Positions 34,625-43,426 of a stretch of 64,000 nt of DNA are shown one piece after another. The position numbers were made by a program, and so were the translations under genes. Position 1 is the stretch's first letter, and every line of letters starts with the position of its first letter. The notes under the pieces were generated by a model. It worked only from the letters and a program-made list of their open reading frames with translations. It was not told where the DNA came from and did not search any database. The DNA is from Paractinoplanes brasiliensis (GTDB taxonomy: Bacteria; Actinomycetota; Actinomycetes; Mycobacteriales; Micromonosporaceae), in the NCBI RefSeq assembly GCF_004362215.1, contig NZ_SNWR01000001.1:7050001-7114000 (forward strand), in the 5' to 3' direction.

Positions 34625-35983
34625 GTGACTTCGGCACCCGTCCTCGAGAACGCCCCGCCCACCCGGCCCGCGGTGGTCACCGTCGCCTACCGGCTGCAGG
34701 TGGCCCTGGTCGCGGCCCTGCTGATCGTGGTGGTCGTGTCGATCCTCGACGCCGTCCACTACAACGGGCTGATCAACGAGGCCGTACGGACGACCTCCGA
34801 GCCCGACATGACGGCGGTGAGCTGGGAACGCGAGGACAACATCGCGGGCCTGCTGTTCGTGGGCGTGCCGCTGTTCGTGCTGGCCGTCTGGCTCGGCATC
34901 AGCGCCGTCCTCGTGCGCCGCGGCAGCAACGTCGGCCGCGTGCTGACCTGGGTCGGTGTGGGCGCGCCGAGCCTGTGCGTGCTGATGTCCTGCTTCCTGG
35001 GCGTCCTCGGCGTCTTCGCGTTCGCCATGATCGCCCTTCCGTTCGGGGACCCGGCGGTCTACGAGGACGACCCGGACCTCACCGGCGACTTCACCGGCGA
35101 CGCCTTCACCGAAACCGTCTACTCCGCCGACAGCGGCGGCTGGTCCCTCGCGTACGACATCATCACCACCACCTGCCTCATGCTGGCCCTGCTGCTGGCC
35201 GTCGCCGTGGTGGTGCTGCTCGCAACACCCCCGTCCGCCCGCTACTTCCGCCGCGGCGAGCCCGTTCCCCCCGCCCCGGTTCCCCGGCAATTCCCTTCCC
35301 CGTACGCCACCACGCCCGCCCCGAATGCCGCGACGCCCTTCCCGTACGCCACCGCGCCTGCCCCGTACGCCGCGACGCCCTACCCTTACGCCACCGCGCC
35401 TGCCTCGTACGCCGCGACGCCCTTCCCGTACGCCGCCGCGCCTGCCTCGTACGCCGCGACGCCCTTCCCGTACGCAGCCACGCCTGCCCCGTACGCCGCG
35501 ACGCCCTACCCGTACGCCGCTGCGCCTGCCCCGTACTACCCGGCCGCTGCCAGCCCGTTCCCTCCAGCGCCCGTGCCGATGTATCTGCCCCCTGACCCCG
35601 CCTCGACCGACCCACACCCAGCCCCCGGTTCCGCGTCCGAGCCCCCGTCTTCGGGCCCGATGTATCCACCCTCGACCGTCGGCCCGACGTATCCGCATCC
35701 GCACGCTGCGCCGTCCGCGCCGTGGGGGATGCCGTCGCCGTCGCCGCACCCCGCGGCAGCCCCGATGCGGGCCCCCTCGGTCGATCCCACTCTGCCCGCG
35801 GCGGAGTCGACGGTTCCCACTGCGTCTGCGGCGGAGTCGACGGTTCCCACTGCGTCTGCGGCGGAGCCGACGGTTCCCACTGCGCCTGCGACCGAGCCGA
35901 CCGCTCCCACACCGGATGCGGGTCCGGGCGCCCCGGCCGACGGAAGCCCTCCGGCTTCATCAGGCCCTGATGCAAGCGCGTAG
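34625..35983 (+). CDS. Four-helix membrane protein with long Pro/Ala/Tyr repeat tail
   Basis: 452 aa. Residues 20-215 hold four hydrophobic helices with an outside loop rich in Asp between helices 3 and 4 (DDPDLTGDFTGDAF). From about 225 the protein is low-complexity: about six copies of a 14-residue unit (YAATPFPYATAPAP type) and then three to four copies of a 10-residue unit (AAESTVPTAS). The helical part resembles DUF-type actinobacterial membrane proteins; no function is known to me. GTG start at 34625, no clear ribosome site. Period lengths (42 and 30 bp) keep the frame. Confidence 0.75.
   Translation: MTSAPVLENAPPTRPAVVTVAYRLQVALVAALLIVVVVSILDAVHYNGLINEAVRTTSEPDMTAVSWEREDNIAGLLFVGVPLFVLAVWLGISAVLVRRGSNVGRVLTWVGVGAPSLCVLMSCFLGVLGVFAFAMIALPFGDPAVYEDDPDLTGDFTGDAFTETVYSADSGGWSLAYDIITTTCLMLALLLAVAVVVLLATPPSARYFRRGEPVPPAPVPRQFPSPYATTPAPNAATPFPYATAPAPYAATPYPYATAPASYAATPFPYAAAPASYAATPFPYAATPAPYAATPYPYAAAPAPYYPAAASPFPPAPVPMYLPPDPASTDPHPAPGSASEPPSSGPMYPPSTVGPTYPHPHAAPSAPWGMPSPSPHPAAAPMRAPSVDPTLPAAESTVPTASAAESTVPTASAAEPTVPTAPATEPTAPTPDAGPGAPADGSPPASSGPDASA
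35300..35545 (+). repeat. 42-bp tandem repeat coding for YAATPxPYA units
   Basis: About six copies of a 42-bp unit rich in CCGTACGCCGCGACGCCC. The two 14-residue half-variants (FPYA and YPYA) alternate, which suggests duplication of pairs. It lies in the tail of the membrane protein. Confidence 0.85.
35803..35920 (+). repeat. 30-bp tandem repeat near the 3' end of the membrane protein gene
   Basis: Unit GCGGAGTCGACGGTTCCCAC plus about ten bases, three close copies and one diverged, coding for AAESTVPTAS-type decapeptides. Confidence 0.85.
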
Positions 35984-36127
35984 CCGTTATCAGATGTGAG
36001 TTGCTGGAGTGCTCCGGTCGTTGAGGTCTTGGGGTGTTGCCCTGGTCACGAACCTGCGGCCCCGAGCCTGTCTCGCGGACCGGCAGCACCGCAGACGTGA
36101 CTCTGCCTCACATCCGAGGAGCCGAAC

Positions 36128-36214
36128 CGCGAGGGTGAGCCCCCGCGAGGGTGAGCCCCCGCGAGGGTGAGCCCCCGCGAGGGTGAGCCCCGCGAGGGTG
36201 AGCCCCCGCGAGGG
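36128..36214. repeat. 16-17 bp noncoding tandem repeat
   Basis: Five to six copies of GCGAGGGTGAGCCCC(C). The last, diverged copy (GCGAGGGTCAGCCC) contains the stop codon of the ABC transporter gene on the minus strand. The rest of 35984-36127 holds no gene or clear site. Confidence 0.9.
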
Positions 36215-39200
36215 TCAGCCCGCCAGGTGGCCCCAGCGGTCCTCGAGCTCCTTCCATGTGCCCTGATCCTCGACCCGGCCGGCGATCAGCACGACCACTC
36301 GGTCGGCCCGGCTCAGCGCCGCCCGCTTCGAGGTCGAACCGACCACCGTCACGCCGTGCTCACGCAACGCCCGCCACAGTTCCAGCTCGGTCGTCACGTC
36401 GAGCGCCGAGGAGACGTCGTCGGCGATCAGCAATTCCGTACGGGGGGCCAGCGCTCGCGCCAACGCCAGGCGCTGCAACTGGCCGCCGGACAACCGGGTG
36501 CCCTTGTGCCCGATCAGCAGCTGAAGGCCGCCGCCCGCCGCTGCCAGGTCGTGCTCGAGCTGGGCCGTCGACACCGCGTCGGCCGCGTCCACCTCGTGCC
36601 CGAGCTGGATGTTGTCGGCTACCGTGCCGGACAGCACGCGCGGCAGCTGGGCCACGTAGCCCACCTGGTTGGGCCGCAGGAACACCTCCGGCTCGTCGAC
36701 CGGCACGCCGTTCCACCGCAGTTCGCCCGCGTGGTGGACGATGCCTGCGAGCGCGCGCAGCAGCGACGACTTGCCCGAGCCGACCGGCCCCACCACCAGT
36801 ACGAGCTGGCCACGCTCCACGGTGAGGTCGACGTCCTGCGCTCCCACCGTGCCGTTCTCGTGCACCGCGCTGAACCGGCGTAGCTCCAGCGTGCGCAGCG
36901 GGTTGCGCGGCGCCGTCGGGGGCGCGGGGGCGGTGCCGGCCGAGAGGTCGACGCCGTCGACGTCGGAGGAGTAATCCGGCACGCCCGTCATCGCCACCGT
37001 GCGGCGGGTCCACACCCGGGCCGAGGGCAGCTGGCTGACCAGCGACGCCGTGGTCCAGGCGAACCAGCGCGCGGCGCCCAGCGTCGCCACCGCGATGAGG
37101 GTGGCGGCGGCCGACAACGAGCCCGCCAGGTACATGGCCCAGGCGGCGATCGGCAGCAGGCCGCTGGCGATCGACGGCGTCGAACGCGCCCACACCTGGA
37201 TGGCGATCTCGCGACGCTGCAGCTCGCTGCGCGCGCCGTCGAGGCGGGCCAGGTGGGCCAGCACCGGCTCGGTGGCGCCGGCCAGCTTCACCGTACGGGC
37301 GGCCGACAGCGACGACACGAGCGCAGTGGCGAACGCCGCGCGGGCTGCCACCGTACGGCGGGCGGCCTTTTCCAGGCGTGGACCGAAGAGCGTCGCCGCG
37401 AGGCCGGACACCACCATCGTCCCGAGGAAGAACAGGGCCGGCACGATCGACTGGGACGCCCACGTCATCGCGACGATCATCACGAGGCTGGTCGCGTTGT
37501 CGATGAGGTTGTCGGCCAGCATGACCACACGTTCGGTGTCGCCGCCCTGGGCCACCACCTCGGCCGGGGTGTGCTTGCTGATCCGGCGCGGGCCGATCTG
37601 GCCGTGCACCAGGCGCATGCTGATCCGCAGCATCTGCCGCACCCACCACTCGGGGAACCAGGCGCCGGTGTAATAGAGCGTCGGGATCGCGAGCAGCAGA
37701 CCGGCCGCGATGCCGATGGCGGGGTAGAGCGGGCTGCCCAGGCCGTCGACCACGTTGGCCCAGAGCAGCGGCAGGATCGCGCCGTCGAGGCCGAGCAGCA
37801 CGAGCACCACGAACAGCCCGACCGCGGCCAGCCCGTACCGTTTGTCGTTCAACGCCAGACGCAAGATCTCACGCATCGTACGGGCGGGTGGTTGCTCGGG
37901 CAGCGGCGGCGGCTCGACCGGCGGCAGCTTGTTGGCCAGCGCCTCGGCGCCCAGTTCGACCTGGGCGGCCGTGTCCCAGTCGCGATCCTCCTCGACCAAC
38001 GCCACGCCGCCGCCCACCGTGGCCGGCACGGAGAGGGCGCTGCTGGCCATGAGCTCGGCGAAGCGCCGCGACTCGCGCAGCGGCCCCGACTCGAGCACCT
38101 CGCCGTCGGAGAGCACCACGACCTCGTCGCAGCGCTGCACCGACGACAACCGGTGCGCGACGATCACGCCGATGCGCCCGGCCAGCAGGCGGTCGGTGGC
38201 GCGCTGCACCCAGGACTCGGTGACCGGGTCCATCCGCGCCGTGGCCTCGTCGAGGATCACGACGTGGGGGTCGCGGACCAGGATGCGGGCGAAGGCGACG
38301 AGCTGTTCCTGCCCGGCGGAGAGCTTGTAGCCGCCCTCGCCGAGCTTGGTGTCGATGCCGTCGGGCAGGCCGGCCGCCCACGGGCTCAGGCCCAGCTCGT
38401 CGAGCGCGCCCTGCGCCTTGGGCAGCAGGTCCGGGTCGAAGAGCGCGATGTTCTCGGCCAGGGTGCCGGCGAGGATCTCCGTACGCTGCGGGACGATCGC
38501 CGTCCAGCGGCGCAGGCCCTCGACGGCCAGGTCGTTGAGGTCGACCCCGCCCAGGAAGACCGTGCCGCGGGGCACGTCGACCGCGCGGGTCAGCACCTTT
38601 GCCAGCGTCGACTTGCCCGATCCGGTGCGCCCGATCAACGCGTACGAACGTCCGCGCGCGAAGGTGAGGCTGACGTCCTTGAGGGCCGGCGGGCGGCCGC
38701 TGTCGGACTCGCCGTAGCGGAACGTGAGGTTGCGGACGACCAGGTCACCGTCGACCGGCGGCAACCCGTCGGTCGGTTCCTGCGCCACGTCCTGCAGCAG
38801 CTGCACGCGGCTCCACGCGCCCAGCGCGTTCTGCAGCTCGGGCACCATGCGGGTGACGTGTTCGAGGGTGCCGCCGAAGCCGAGCGCGAGCAGCCACACG
38901 GCGGTCAGGCGGGCGCCGTCGATGTGGTTGTTGATCAGTGCCCACGCGCCGACGACCACGAGGACCGCGATGAGCGTACGGGTGATGGCGCCGGCGCCCA
39001 TGGTGATGCGCGCCGACGAACGCCAGACGAGCCGCCCGCGCCGCAGCACCTCGGCCGCACGCTGGGCGTAGAGGCGCCGCACGTAGGGCGCGGCGAGACT
39101 GGTGCGCACGTCGTCCTGCCCGTGGATGGATTCCTCCATCGCGGCGGCGAGGTCGGACCAGGCCTCCTCCTCGGCGATGCGGCGCGCGGAGATGCGCTGG

Positions 39201-39697
39201 ATCGGCTTGTTCATGGTGACGTAGAGCAGAATCGACACGAGCACCATGCCGACGCCGGCGGGCCACCACACGAAGAAGGCCGTCACGATCGAGAAGACCG
39301 CGACGGCCACCGACTGGGCGATCCGCACCCCACTGCCGCGCAGCTGGGAGCCGACCTCGTAGACATCGGAGTCGATCCGGTCGAGCAGCTCGCCGACCGG
39401 CGTGTTCTCGAGCGTGGGCACGTCTTGACCGAAGGCGACCCGGTTGAGCTCGCGGCGGACGCGGGCCGCCCAGTCGGCGGTGAGCCGGGCGGCGACCAGC
39501 CCGACGAAGACGTCGGTCAGCACGGACACGACGAGCGCGGCCGCGAGCACGACGAACAGCGGCATGGACCGATTGACGAGAACCTGGCCCGACAGAGCCA
39601 GCGCGCCCGCCGATCCTGCTGCACCGAGCAGGATGAGGGTCGCCACGAGGGCCGAACGGCTCCTCGAGGTGGCCCACAGATCGCGAAGCAGGCGCAT
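36215..39697 (-). CDS. Fused ABC exporter, TMD-NBD-TMD-NBD, with degenerate second ATP site
   Basis: 1160 aa. Two exporter halves are fused: TM helices at about 15-310, NBD1 (Walker A GRTGSGKST at about 356, LSAGQ signature, Walker B VVILDEAT, switch His in VIVAHR), a linker, then TM helices about 645-880 and NBD2 (Walker A GPVGSGKSS near 970, LSGGQ, LLIADDVSS). In NBD2 the catalytic Glu is Asp and the switch His is absent (VVGSTSKRA), so hydrolysis is probably asymmetric, as in heterodimeric exporters. ATG at 39697 follows GAGGA. Substrate is unknown. Bacterial exporters are usually half-transporters, so the fusion is noteworthy. Confidence 0.92.
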   Translation of the reverse strand: MRLLRDLWATSRSRSALVATLILLGAAGSAGALALSGQVLVNRSMPLFVVLAAALVVSVLTDVFVGLVAARLTADWAARVRRELNRVAFGQDVPTLENTPVGELLDRIDSDVYEVGSQLRGSGVRIAQSVAVAVFSIVTAFFVWWPAGVGMVLVSILLYVTMNKPIQRISARRIAEEEAWSDLAAAMEESIHGQDDVRTSLAAPYVRRLYAQRAAEVLRRGRLVWRSSARITMGAGAITRTLIAVLVVVGAWALINNHIDGARLTAVWLLALGFGGTLEHVTRMVPELQNALGAWSRVQLLQDVAQEPTDGLPPVDGDLVVRNLTFRYGESDSGRPPALKDVSLTFARGRSYALIGRTGSGKSTLAKVLTRAVDVPRGTVFLGGVDLNDLAVEGLRRWTAIVPQRTEILAGTLAENIALFDPDLLPKAQGALDELGLSPWAAGLPDGIDTKLGEGGYKLSAGQEQLVAFARILVRDPHVVILDEATARMDPVTESWVQRATDRLLAGRIGVIVAHRLSSVQRCDEVVVLSDGEVLESGPLRESRRFAELMASSALSVPATVGGGVALVEEDRDWDTAAQVELGAEALANKLPPVEPPPLPEQPPARTMREILRLALNDKRYGLAAVGLFVVLVLLGLDGAILPLLWANVVDGLGSPLYPAIGIAAGLLLAIPTLYYTGAWFPEWWVRQMLRISMRLVHGQIGPRRISKHTPAEVVAQGGDTERVVMLADNLIDNATSLVMIVAMTWASQSIVPALFFLGTMVVSGLAATLFGPRLEKAARRTVAARAAFATALVSSLSAARTVKLAGATEPVLAHLARLDGARSELQRREIAIQVWARSTPSIASGLLPIAAWAMYLAGSLSAAATLIAVATLGAARWFAWTTASLVSQLPSARVWTRRTVAMTGVPDYSSDVDGVDLSAGTAPAPPTAPRNPLRTLELRRFSAVHENGTVGAQDVDLTVERGQLVLVVGPVGSGKSSLLRALAGIVHHAGELRWNGVPVDEPEVFLRPNQVGYVAQLPRVLSGTVADNIQLGHEVDAADAVSTAQLEHDLAAAGGGLQLLIGHKGTRLSGGQLQRLALARALAPRTELLIADDVSSALDVTTELELWRALREHGVTVVGSTSKRAALSRADRVVVLIAGRVEDQGTWKELEDRWGHLAG

Positions 39698-39810
39698 TGA
39701 TGAGTTCCTCTGATCGGTGGGGAGGGGTCCCACCATCCTCATCCGCGGGCAGAAGGTCTTCAACGGAATTACGTGGCCCACGGGCATGGCGCCTGTCACC
39801 CTTGACCGCT

Positions 39811-41043
39811 GTGAAAAATCTTCCGTCCCCCGTACGCGAGAAGGCCCTGAACGCCGGCGCCGAGGGGTGGCTCGAATCCCTGCCCGATCTCGTGCGCGAA
39901 CTCTGCGAACGGTGGGATCTCACCCCGGGTGAGGCGTTCCCCGACGGCACCGAGGCCTACGTCACCGCCGTGACCCGTGCCGACGGCAGCCCCGCCGTGC
40001 TGAAGCTGCACGTTCCCCGCCCCGGCCACGCCGCCCGCCACGAGATCACCGTGCTTCGCCTGACCGCGGGGGTGGGCTGCGCTCGCCTGCTGGCCGCCGA
40101 CGAGTCCCGTGGCGCCCTGCTGCTGGAACGCCTCGGCCCCGCGATGTCCGGCCTGTCCCTGCCCCAGCCGACCCGGCTGGCCCTGCTCACCGACCTGGCC
40201 GCCGCGATCTGGCGCCCCATTCCGCCGGCAACGCCCGCCCCCGATCCAACCCTCCCGGCGGACTCATCTGTCCCGGCCGCGCCGCCCTTTCCTGCCGCGC
40301 CGCCGCTTCCCACCGCGCCGCCCGCTTCGACCGTGCCGTCCTCCCGCATCGCGCCGTCCCTCCCGACCGGGTCGTCCCCTCCGATCGGGTCGCCTCTTCC
40401 GGCCGGGTCGCCTCTTCCGGCTGGGTCGCCTCTTCCGGCTGGGTCGCCTCTTCCGGCTGGGTCGCCTCTTCCGGCTGGGTCGCCTCTTCCGGCTGGGTCG
40501 CCTCTTCCGGCCGGGTCGCCTCTTCCAGCCGGGCGGTCCCTTCCGACCGGGCCGTCCCTCCCCTCAATGCCTCTCCCCTCCGGTGCCGACAAAGCAGTTC
40601 AGTTGTCCTCATATATGCGATTAAAATGGGACGGGCTGGGTCGGCCGTGCAGCAGAGCGGCCGTCGATCAGGCGCTGGCTGCCGCCGAGAGCCGCCGCCG
40701 AGCACACGACCCGGCCCGCGCAGTCCTGAATCACGGGGACGTGCACCAGTGGAACGCCCTGCGCGCGGGCGACGGGTTCAAGCTCGTCGACCCCGACGGC
40801 CTGTGGGCCGAACCCGAGTACGACCTCGGCGTCCTCATGCGTGAGGACCCGCTTGAGCTGATGGCCGGCAACCCATGGGACCGTGCCCGCTGGCTGGCCG
40901 CCCGCACCGGCACCGACCCCGTGGCGATCTGGGAATGGGGCCTGGCCGAGCGGGTGAACACCGGCTTGGTCCTGACCGCAGTAGGTCTGCAACCCCTCGC
41001 CGCCCAAATGCTCGCCGCGGCCGACGCGGTCACGTCCGCATGA
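39811..41043 (+). CDS. APH_6_hur (aminoglycoside/hydroxyurea kinase) family protein with repeat insertion
   Basis: 410 aa from GTG 39811. The N-lobe has AVLKLHVPRPGHAARHEITVL and ALLLERLGPAMSGL. The catalytic loop is VLNHGDVHQWNAL and the metal motif LVDPDGLWAEPEYDLGVLMRE, as in streptomycin 6-kinase-like enzymes, which phosphorylate antibiotics or other small hydroxyl compounds. Between the hinge (near 135) and the helical C-lobe (near 265) there is a Pro-rich insert, including eight copies of PLPAGS. Family members lack such an insert, so it should loop out of the fold. Confidence 0.85.
   Translation: MKNLPSPVREKALNAGAEGWLESLPDLVRELCERWDLTPGEAFPDGTEAYVTAVTRADGSPAVLKLHVPRPGHAARHEITVLRLTAGVGCARLLAADESRGALLLERLGPAMSGLSLPQPTRLALLTDLAAAIWRPIPPATPAPDPTLPADSSVPAAPPFPAAPPLPTAPPASTVPSSRIAPSLPTGSSPPIGSPLPAGSPLPAGSPLPAGSPLPAGSPLPAGSPLPAGSPLPAGSPLPAGRSLPTGPSLPSMPLPSGADKAVQLSSYMRLKWDGLGRPCSRAAVDQALAAAESRRRAHDPARAVLNHGDVHQWNALRAGDGFKLVDPDGLWAEPEYDLGVLMREDPLELMAGNPWDRARWLAARTGTDPVAIWEWGLAERVNTGLVLTAVGLQPLAAQMLAAADAVTSA
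40387..40540 (+). repeat. 18-bp in-frame tandem repeat in the kinase gene
   Basis: Eight copies of CCTCTTCCGGCTGGGTCG-type units, several identical, coding for (PLPAGS)n. Flanking 40219-40386 has more diverged Pro/Ala/Ser copies. Confidence 0.92.
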
Positions 41044-41104
41044 AAGCCGATAAATCCGGCGAATTGTGGCGTAAGGCGGGGTCTTGGTGGCGGCGTTCGG
41101 CGTG

Positions 41105-41446
41105 AGTTGCCGTCCGGCGGCAAGCCGCTCGGCGTCGAGCGGCTCGGGTGTCGGGCGGCTCGGGTGTCGGGCGGCTCGGGTGTCGGGCGGCGCAGGTGTC
41201 GGGTCGGGTGTAGGGCGGCGCGGGCGTCGGGTCGGGTGTTGGGTGGCGCGGGCGTCGGGTCGGGTGTTGGGTGGCGCGGGCGTCGGGTCGGGTGTTGGGT
41301 GCGCGGGCGTCGGGTCGGGTGTTGGGTGGCGCGGGTGTCGGGTCGGGTCGGGTGTTGGGTGGCGCGGGTGTCGGGTCGGGTCGGGTCGGGGGCGGCGCGG
41401 GCGTCGGGTCGGGTCGGGTGTAGGGCGGCGCGGGTTTCGGGTCGGG
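41105..41446. repeat. 26-bp noncoding minisatellite
   Basis: The whole 340 bp between the kinase and the phosphoesterase consists of GT/GC-rich units: GTCGGGTCGGGTGTTGGGTG plus GCGCGGGC, six or more close copies with period 26, plus shorter variants of GGGTGTCGGGCGGCTC. It ends at the stop codon of the phosphoesterase (41447). Long open frames here are repeat artefacts. No promoter or terminator can be seen within it; the G-rich strand could form quadruplex structure. Confidence 0.92.
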
Positions 41447-42631
41447 TCAGGCGGACCGTAGCGTCAGCAGGGTGATCTCGCTGGGGGCGAAGATCCGGAA
41501 CGGCGGCCCCCAGAAGCCGGTGCCCCGGCTCGTGTAGAGCTGGGTGTGCTCGGAGTGGCGCGACAACCCCTGCAGCACCGGCTGGTCGAGACGCACCAGG
41601 TAGTGGAACGGCCACATCTGGCCGCCGTGGGTGTGGCCGGAGATCTGCAGGTCGACGTGGTGGGCGACCGCCCCGGCGATCTGGGCCGGCTGGTGGGCCA
41701 GCAGCACGATCGGCAGGCCGGGGCCGGCGCCGGCCAGCGCGGCCTCATGGTCGGCGTGGTGGCCGGGCACTCCGGAGCCCGCGGCCGTACGGTCGTCGAC
41801 GCCCGCGATGACGAGCGTCGCGCCGCCGCGGGTGACCGTCACGTGGCGGTTGTGCAGCGCCTCCCAGCCCAGTTCGGTCATGTGGTCGACCCAGCCCTGG
41901 GCGCCGCTGAAGTACTCGTGGTTGCCGGTCACGTAGACCCGGGCCATCGACGCCTGGATGTCGGCCAGCGGCGCGGCCTGGCTGCGGCGCTGCTCGACCA
42001 GGCCGTCGGCGATGTCGCCGGTGTGCGCGACCACGTCGGCGTCGAGCGTGTTGACCACTTCGGTGACCCGGCGCGACCAGCGCGACCGTTCGATCGGGCC
42101 GTAGTGCGTGTCGGTCAGCAGCACCAGCCGCAGGCCGTCGAGGCCCGCGCCCAGCCGGGGCAGCGGCACCTCGACCCGGCGCACCCGCGGCACCCGCCGG
42201 GCCTCCGCGTAACCCCACACGAGCAGGACCACCGAGACGGTCAGGACCGCCACCGTGGCGATGCGGGAGCGGGCGGGGCTGTCGACGCCGAAGGCCCAGA
42301 GCACCGCGGCGAAGAGCTGACCGATGATCGACCAGACGAACAGAACCCAGACCACACCGAGCATCGTGTCGGCGATCACAGCCGGGCCGTCGCGATGGTG
42401 CCGGCCGTGACCCGAGAACATCAGGAGCGGGAACGCGGCCAGGGCCAGAGCGAACACGACTGTGGCGATCACCCGGACCGGGCCGGGCCAGGCGTTGCCC
42501 GAGCCGGCCAGCGTCCACCACGGAACGCCGAACAGCAGCAACAGCACCCCGCCGATGGTCAGCGCGAACCGGATCACGCGCCCCGGCCGGCGGCGGCGCG
42601 GCTCGGTCTCGACTGCTTCACCCACGGACAC
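41447..42631 (-). CDS. Membrane-anchored calcineurin-like metallophosphoesterase
   Basis: 394 aa. Three to four N-terminal helices (about 20-155) precede a phosphoesterase domain with the five metal motifs: LLTDTHYGP, AHTGDIADG, VTGNHEYF, LLAHQP and SGHTHGGQMWP. It is of the YkuE/YaeI group, which in part act on UDP-2,3-diacylglucosamine or other lipid-linked phosphates; here substrate is unknown. GTG at 42631, no evident ribosome site. Its stop codon lies at the edge of the minisatellite. Confidence 0.88.
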   Translation of the reverse strand: MSVGEAVETEPRRRRPGRVIRFALTIGGVLLLLFGVPWWTLAGSGNAWPGPVRVIATVVFALALAAFPLLMFSGHGRHHRDGPAVIADTMLGVVWVLFVWSIIGQLFAAVLWAFGVDSPARSRIATVAVLTVSVVLLVWGYAEARRVPRVRRVEVPLPRLGAGLDGLRLVLLTDTHYGPIERSRWSRRVTEVVNTLDADVVAHTGDIADGLVEQRRSQAAPLADIQASMARVYVTGNHEYFSGAQGWVDHMTELGWEALHNRHVTVTRGGATLVIAGVDDRTAAGSGVPGHHADHEAALAGAGPGLPIVLLAHQPAQIAGAVAHHVDLQISGHTHGGQMWPFHYLVRLDQPVLQGLSRHSEHTQLYTSRGTGFWGPPFRIFAPSEITLLTLRSA

Positions 42632-42649
42632 GCGTTGAACTATGACACC

Positions 42650-43330
42650 TCAGCCGGGCGGATTGCCGACGCTGTGGACAACCGCGGCCGGCACGATCAG
42701 ATCGGCCCGTTCCCGCGCCGCCTCGATCAGGACAGCGTTGCGCTCGTCCGTGCCGGTGGCCCATTCGATCGCCGTGGTCTCGTCCTTGCCGAAACGCACG
42801 TGCCGGTCGATCAGCCGGCGCAGGCGTTCCGGGTGGTCGAGGTCGGCGTACCAGACCTCGGCGAACAGTTCGCGTAGCGGGCGCCACGCCGGGTCGTCGA
42901 GCAGCAGGTAGTTGCCCTCGCTGACGATCAGCCGGGCCGTACGGGGAATCGGGATGGCCCCCGCGATCGGCTGCTCGATGACCCGTTCGAACCCGGGCGC
43001 GTAAATGATCTCGTCCTCGTCGGCGAGCAGCCGCCGCAGCAGGGCCGCATACCCGAGCGGGTCGAACGTGTCCGGCGCGCCCTTTCTGTCCCGCCGTCCG
43101 AGCCGCTCCAGCTCGACGTCGGCCAGGTGAAACCCGTCCATCGGCACGTGCGCGACCCAGGCGCCCGCGGCCGGCCCGTACGGCGGTTCCGGCCCCAGCG
43201 CCGCGACCAGCTCCTCGGCCAGCGTGGTCTTGCCGGCGGCGGGCGGCCCAGCGATGCCGAGGACCGCGCGACGGCCACCGCTGACCAGGCCGCGGGCGCG
43301 GGACACCAGCGAGTCGAACGTGAGCGTCAT
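42650..43330 (-). CDS. P-loop nucleoside/nucleotide kinase family protein (uridine kinase-like)
   Basis: 226 aa. Walker A is GIAGPPAAGKTTLAEEL, followed by MDGFHLAD with the phosphoryl-acceptor Asp, RKGAPDTFDPLGY, IVSEGNYLLLDDPAW and RLIDRHVRFGKD. This is the uridine kinase/pantothenate kinase-like group often annotated as fructose- or nucleoside-kinase. The substrate is unknown. It is 18 bp upstream of the phosphoesterase gene, same strand. ATG chosen over GTG 43339. Confidence 0.85.
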   Translation of the reverse strand: MTLTFDSLVSRARGLVSGGRRAVLGIAGPPAAGKTTLAEELVAALGPEPPYGPAAGAWVAHVPMDGFHLADVELERLGRRDRKGAPDTFDPLGYAALLRRLLADEDEIIYAPGFERVIEQPIAGAIPIPRTARLIVSEGNYLLLDDPAWRPLRELFAEVWYADLDHPERLRRLIDRHVRFGKDETTAIEWATGTDERNAVLIEAARERADLIVPAAVVHSVGNPPG

Positions 43331-43426
43331 GTCGATCACCGTACGCGGTCGGATCGACGACTCAGCGGGACCGCCGGGCGCGGGAAGGCCCTATACCGGT
43401 GCGGGGGAAGCAACGGGGGAAAGCAC

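Noticed and set aside
37253..39700. An 815-codon open frame opposite the ABC exporter
   Set aside because: It is a shadow frame; the minus strand has both Walker A/B sets and a ribosome site.
36128..41446. CRISPR arrays in the repeat regions
   Set aside because: The repeats are head-to-tail without unique spacers, with periods of 16-26 bp, and no cas genes are present.
40731..41615. A 294-codon minus-strand frame through the minisatellite
   Set aside because: Its middle is only translated repeat (RPDTRATQHPT type) and both ends run antisense or out of frame in real genes.
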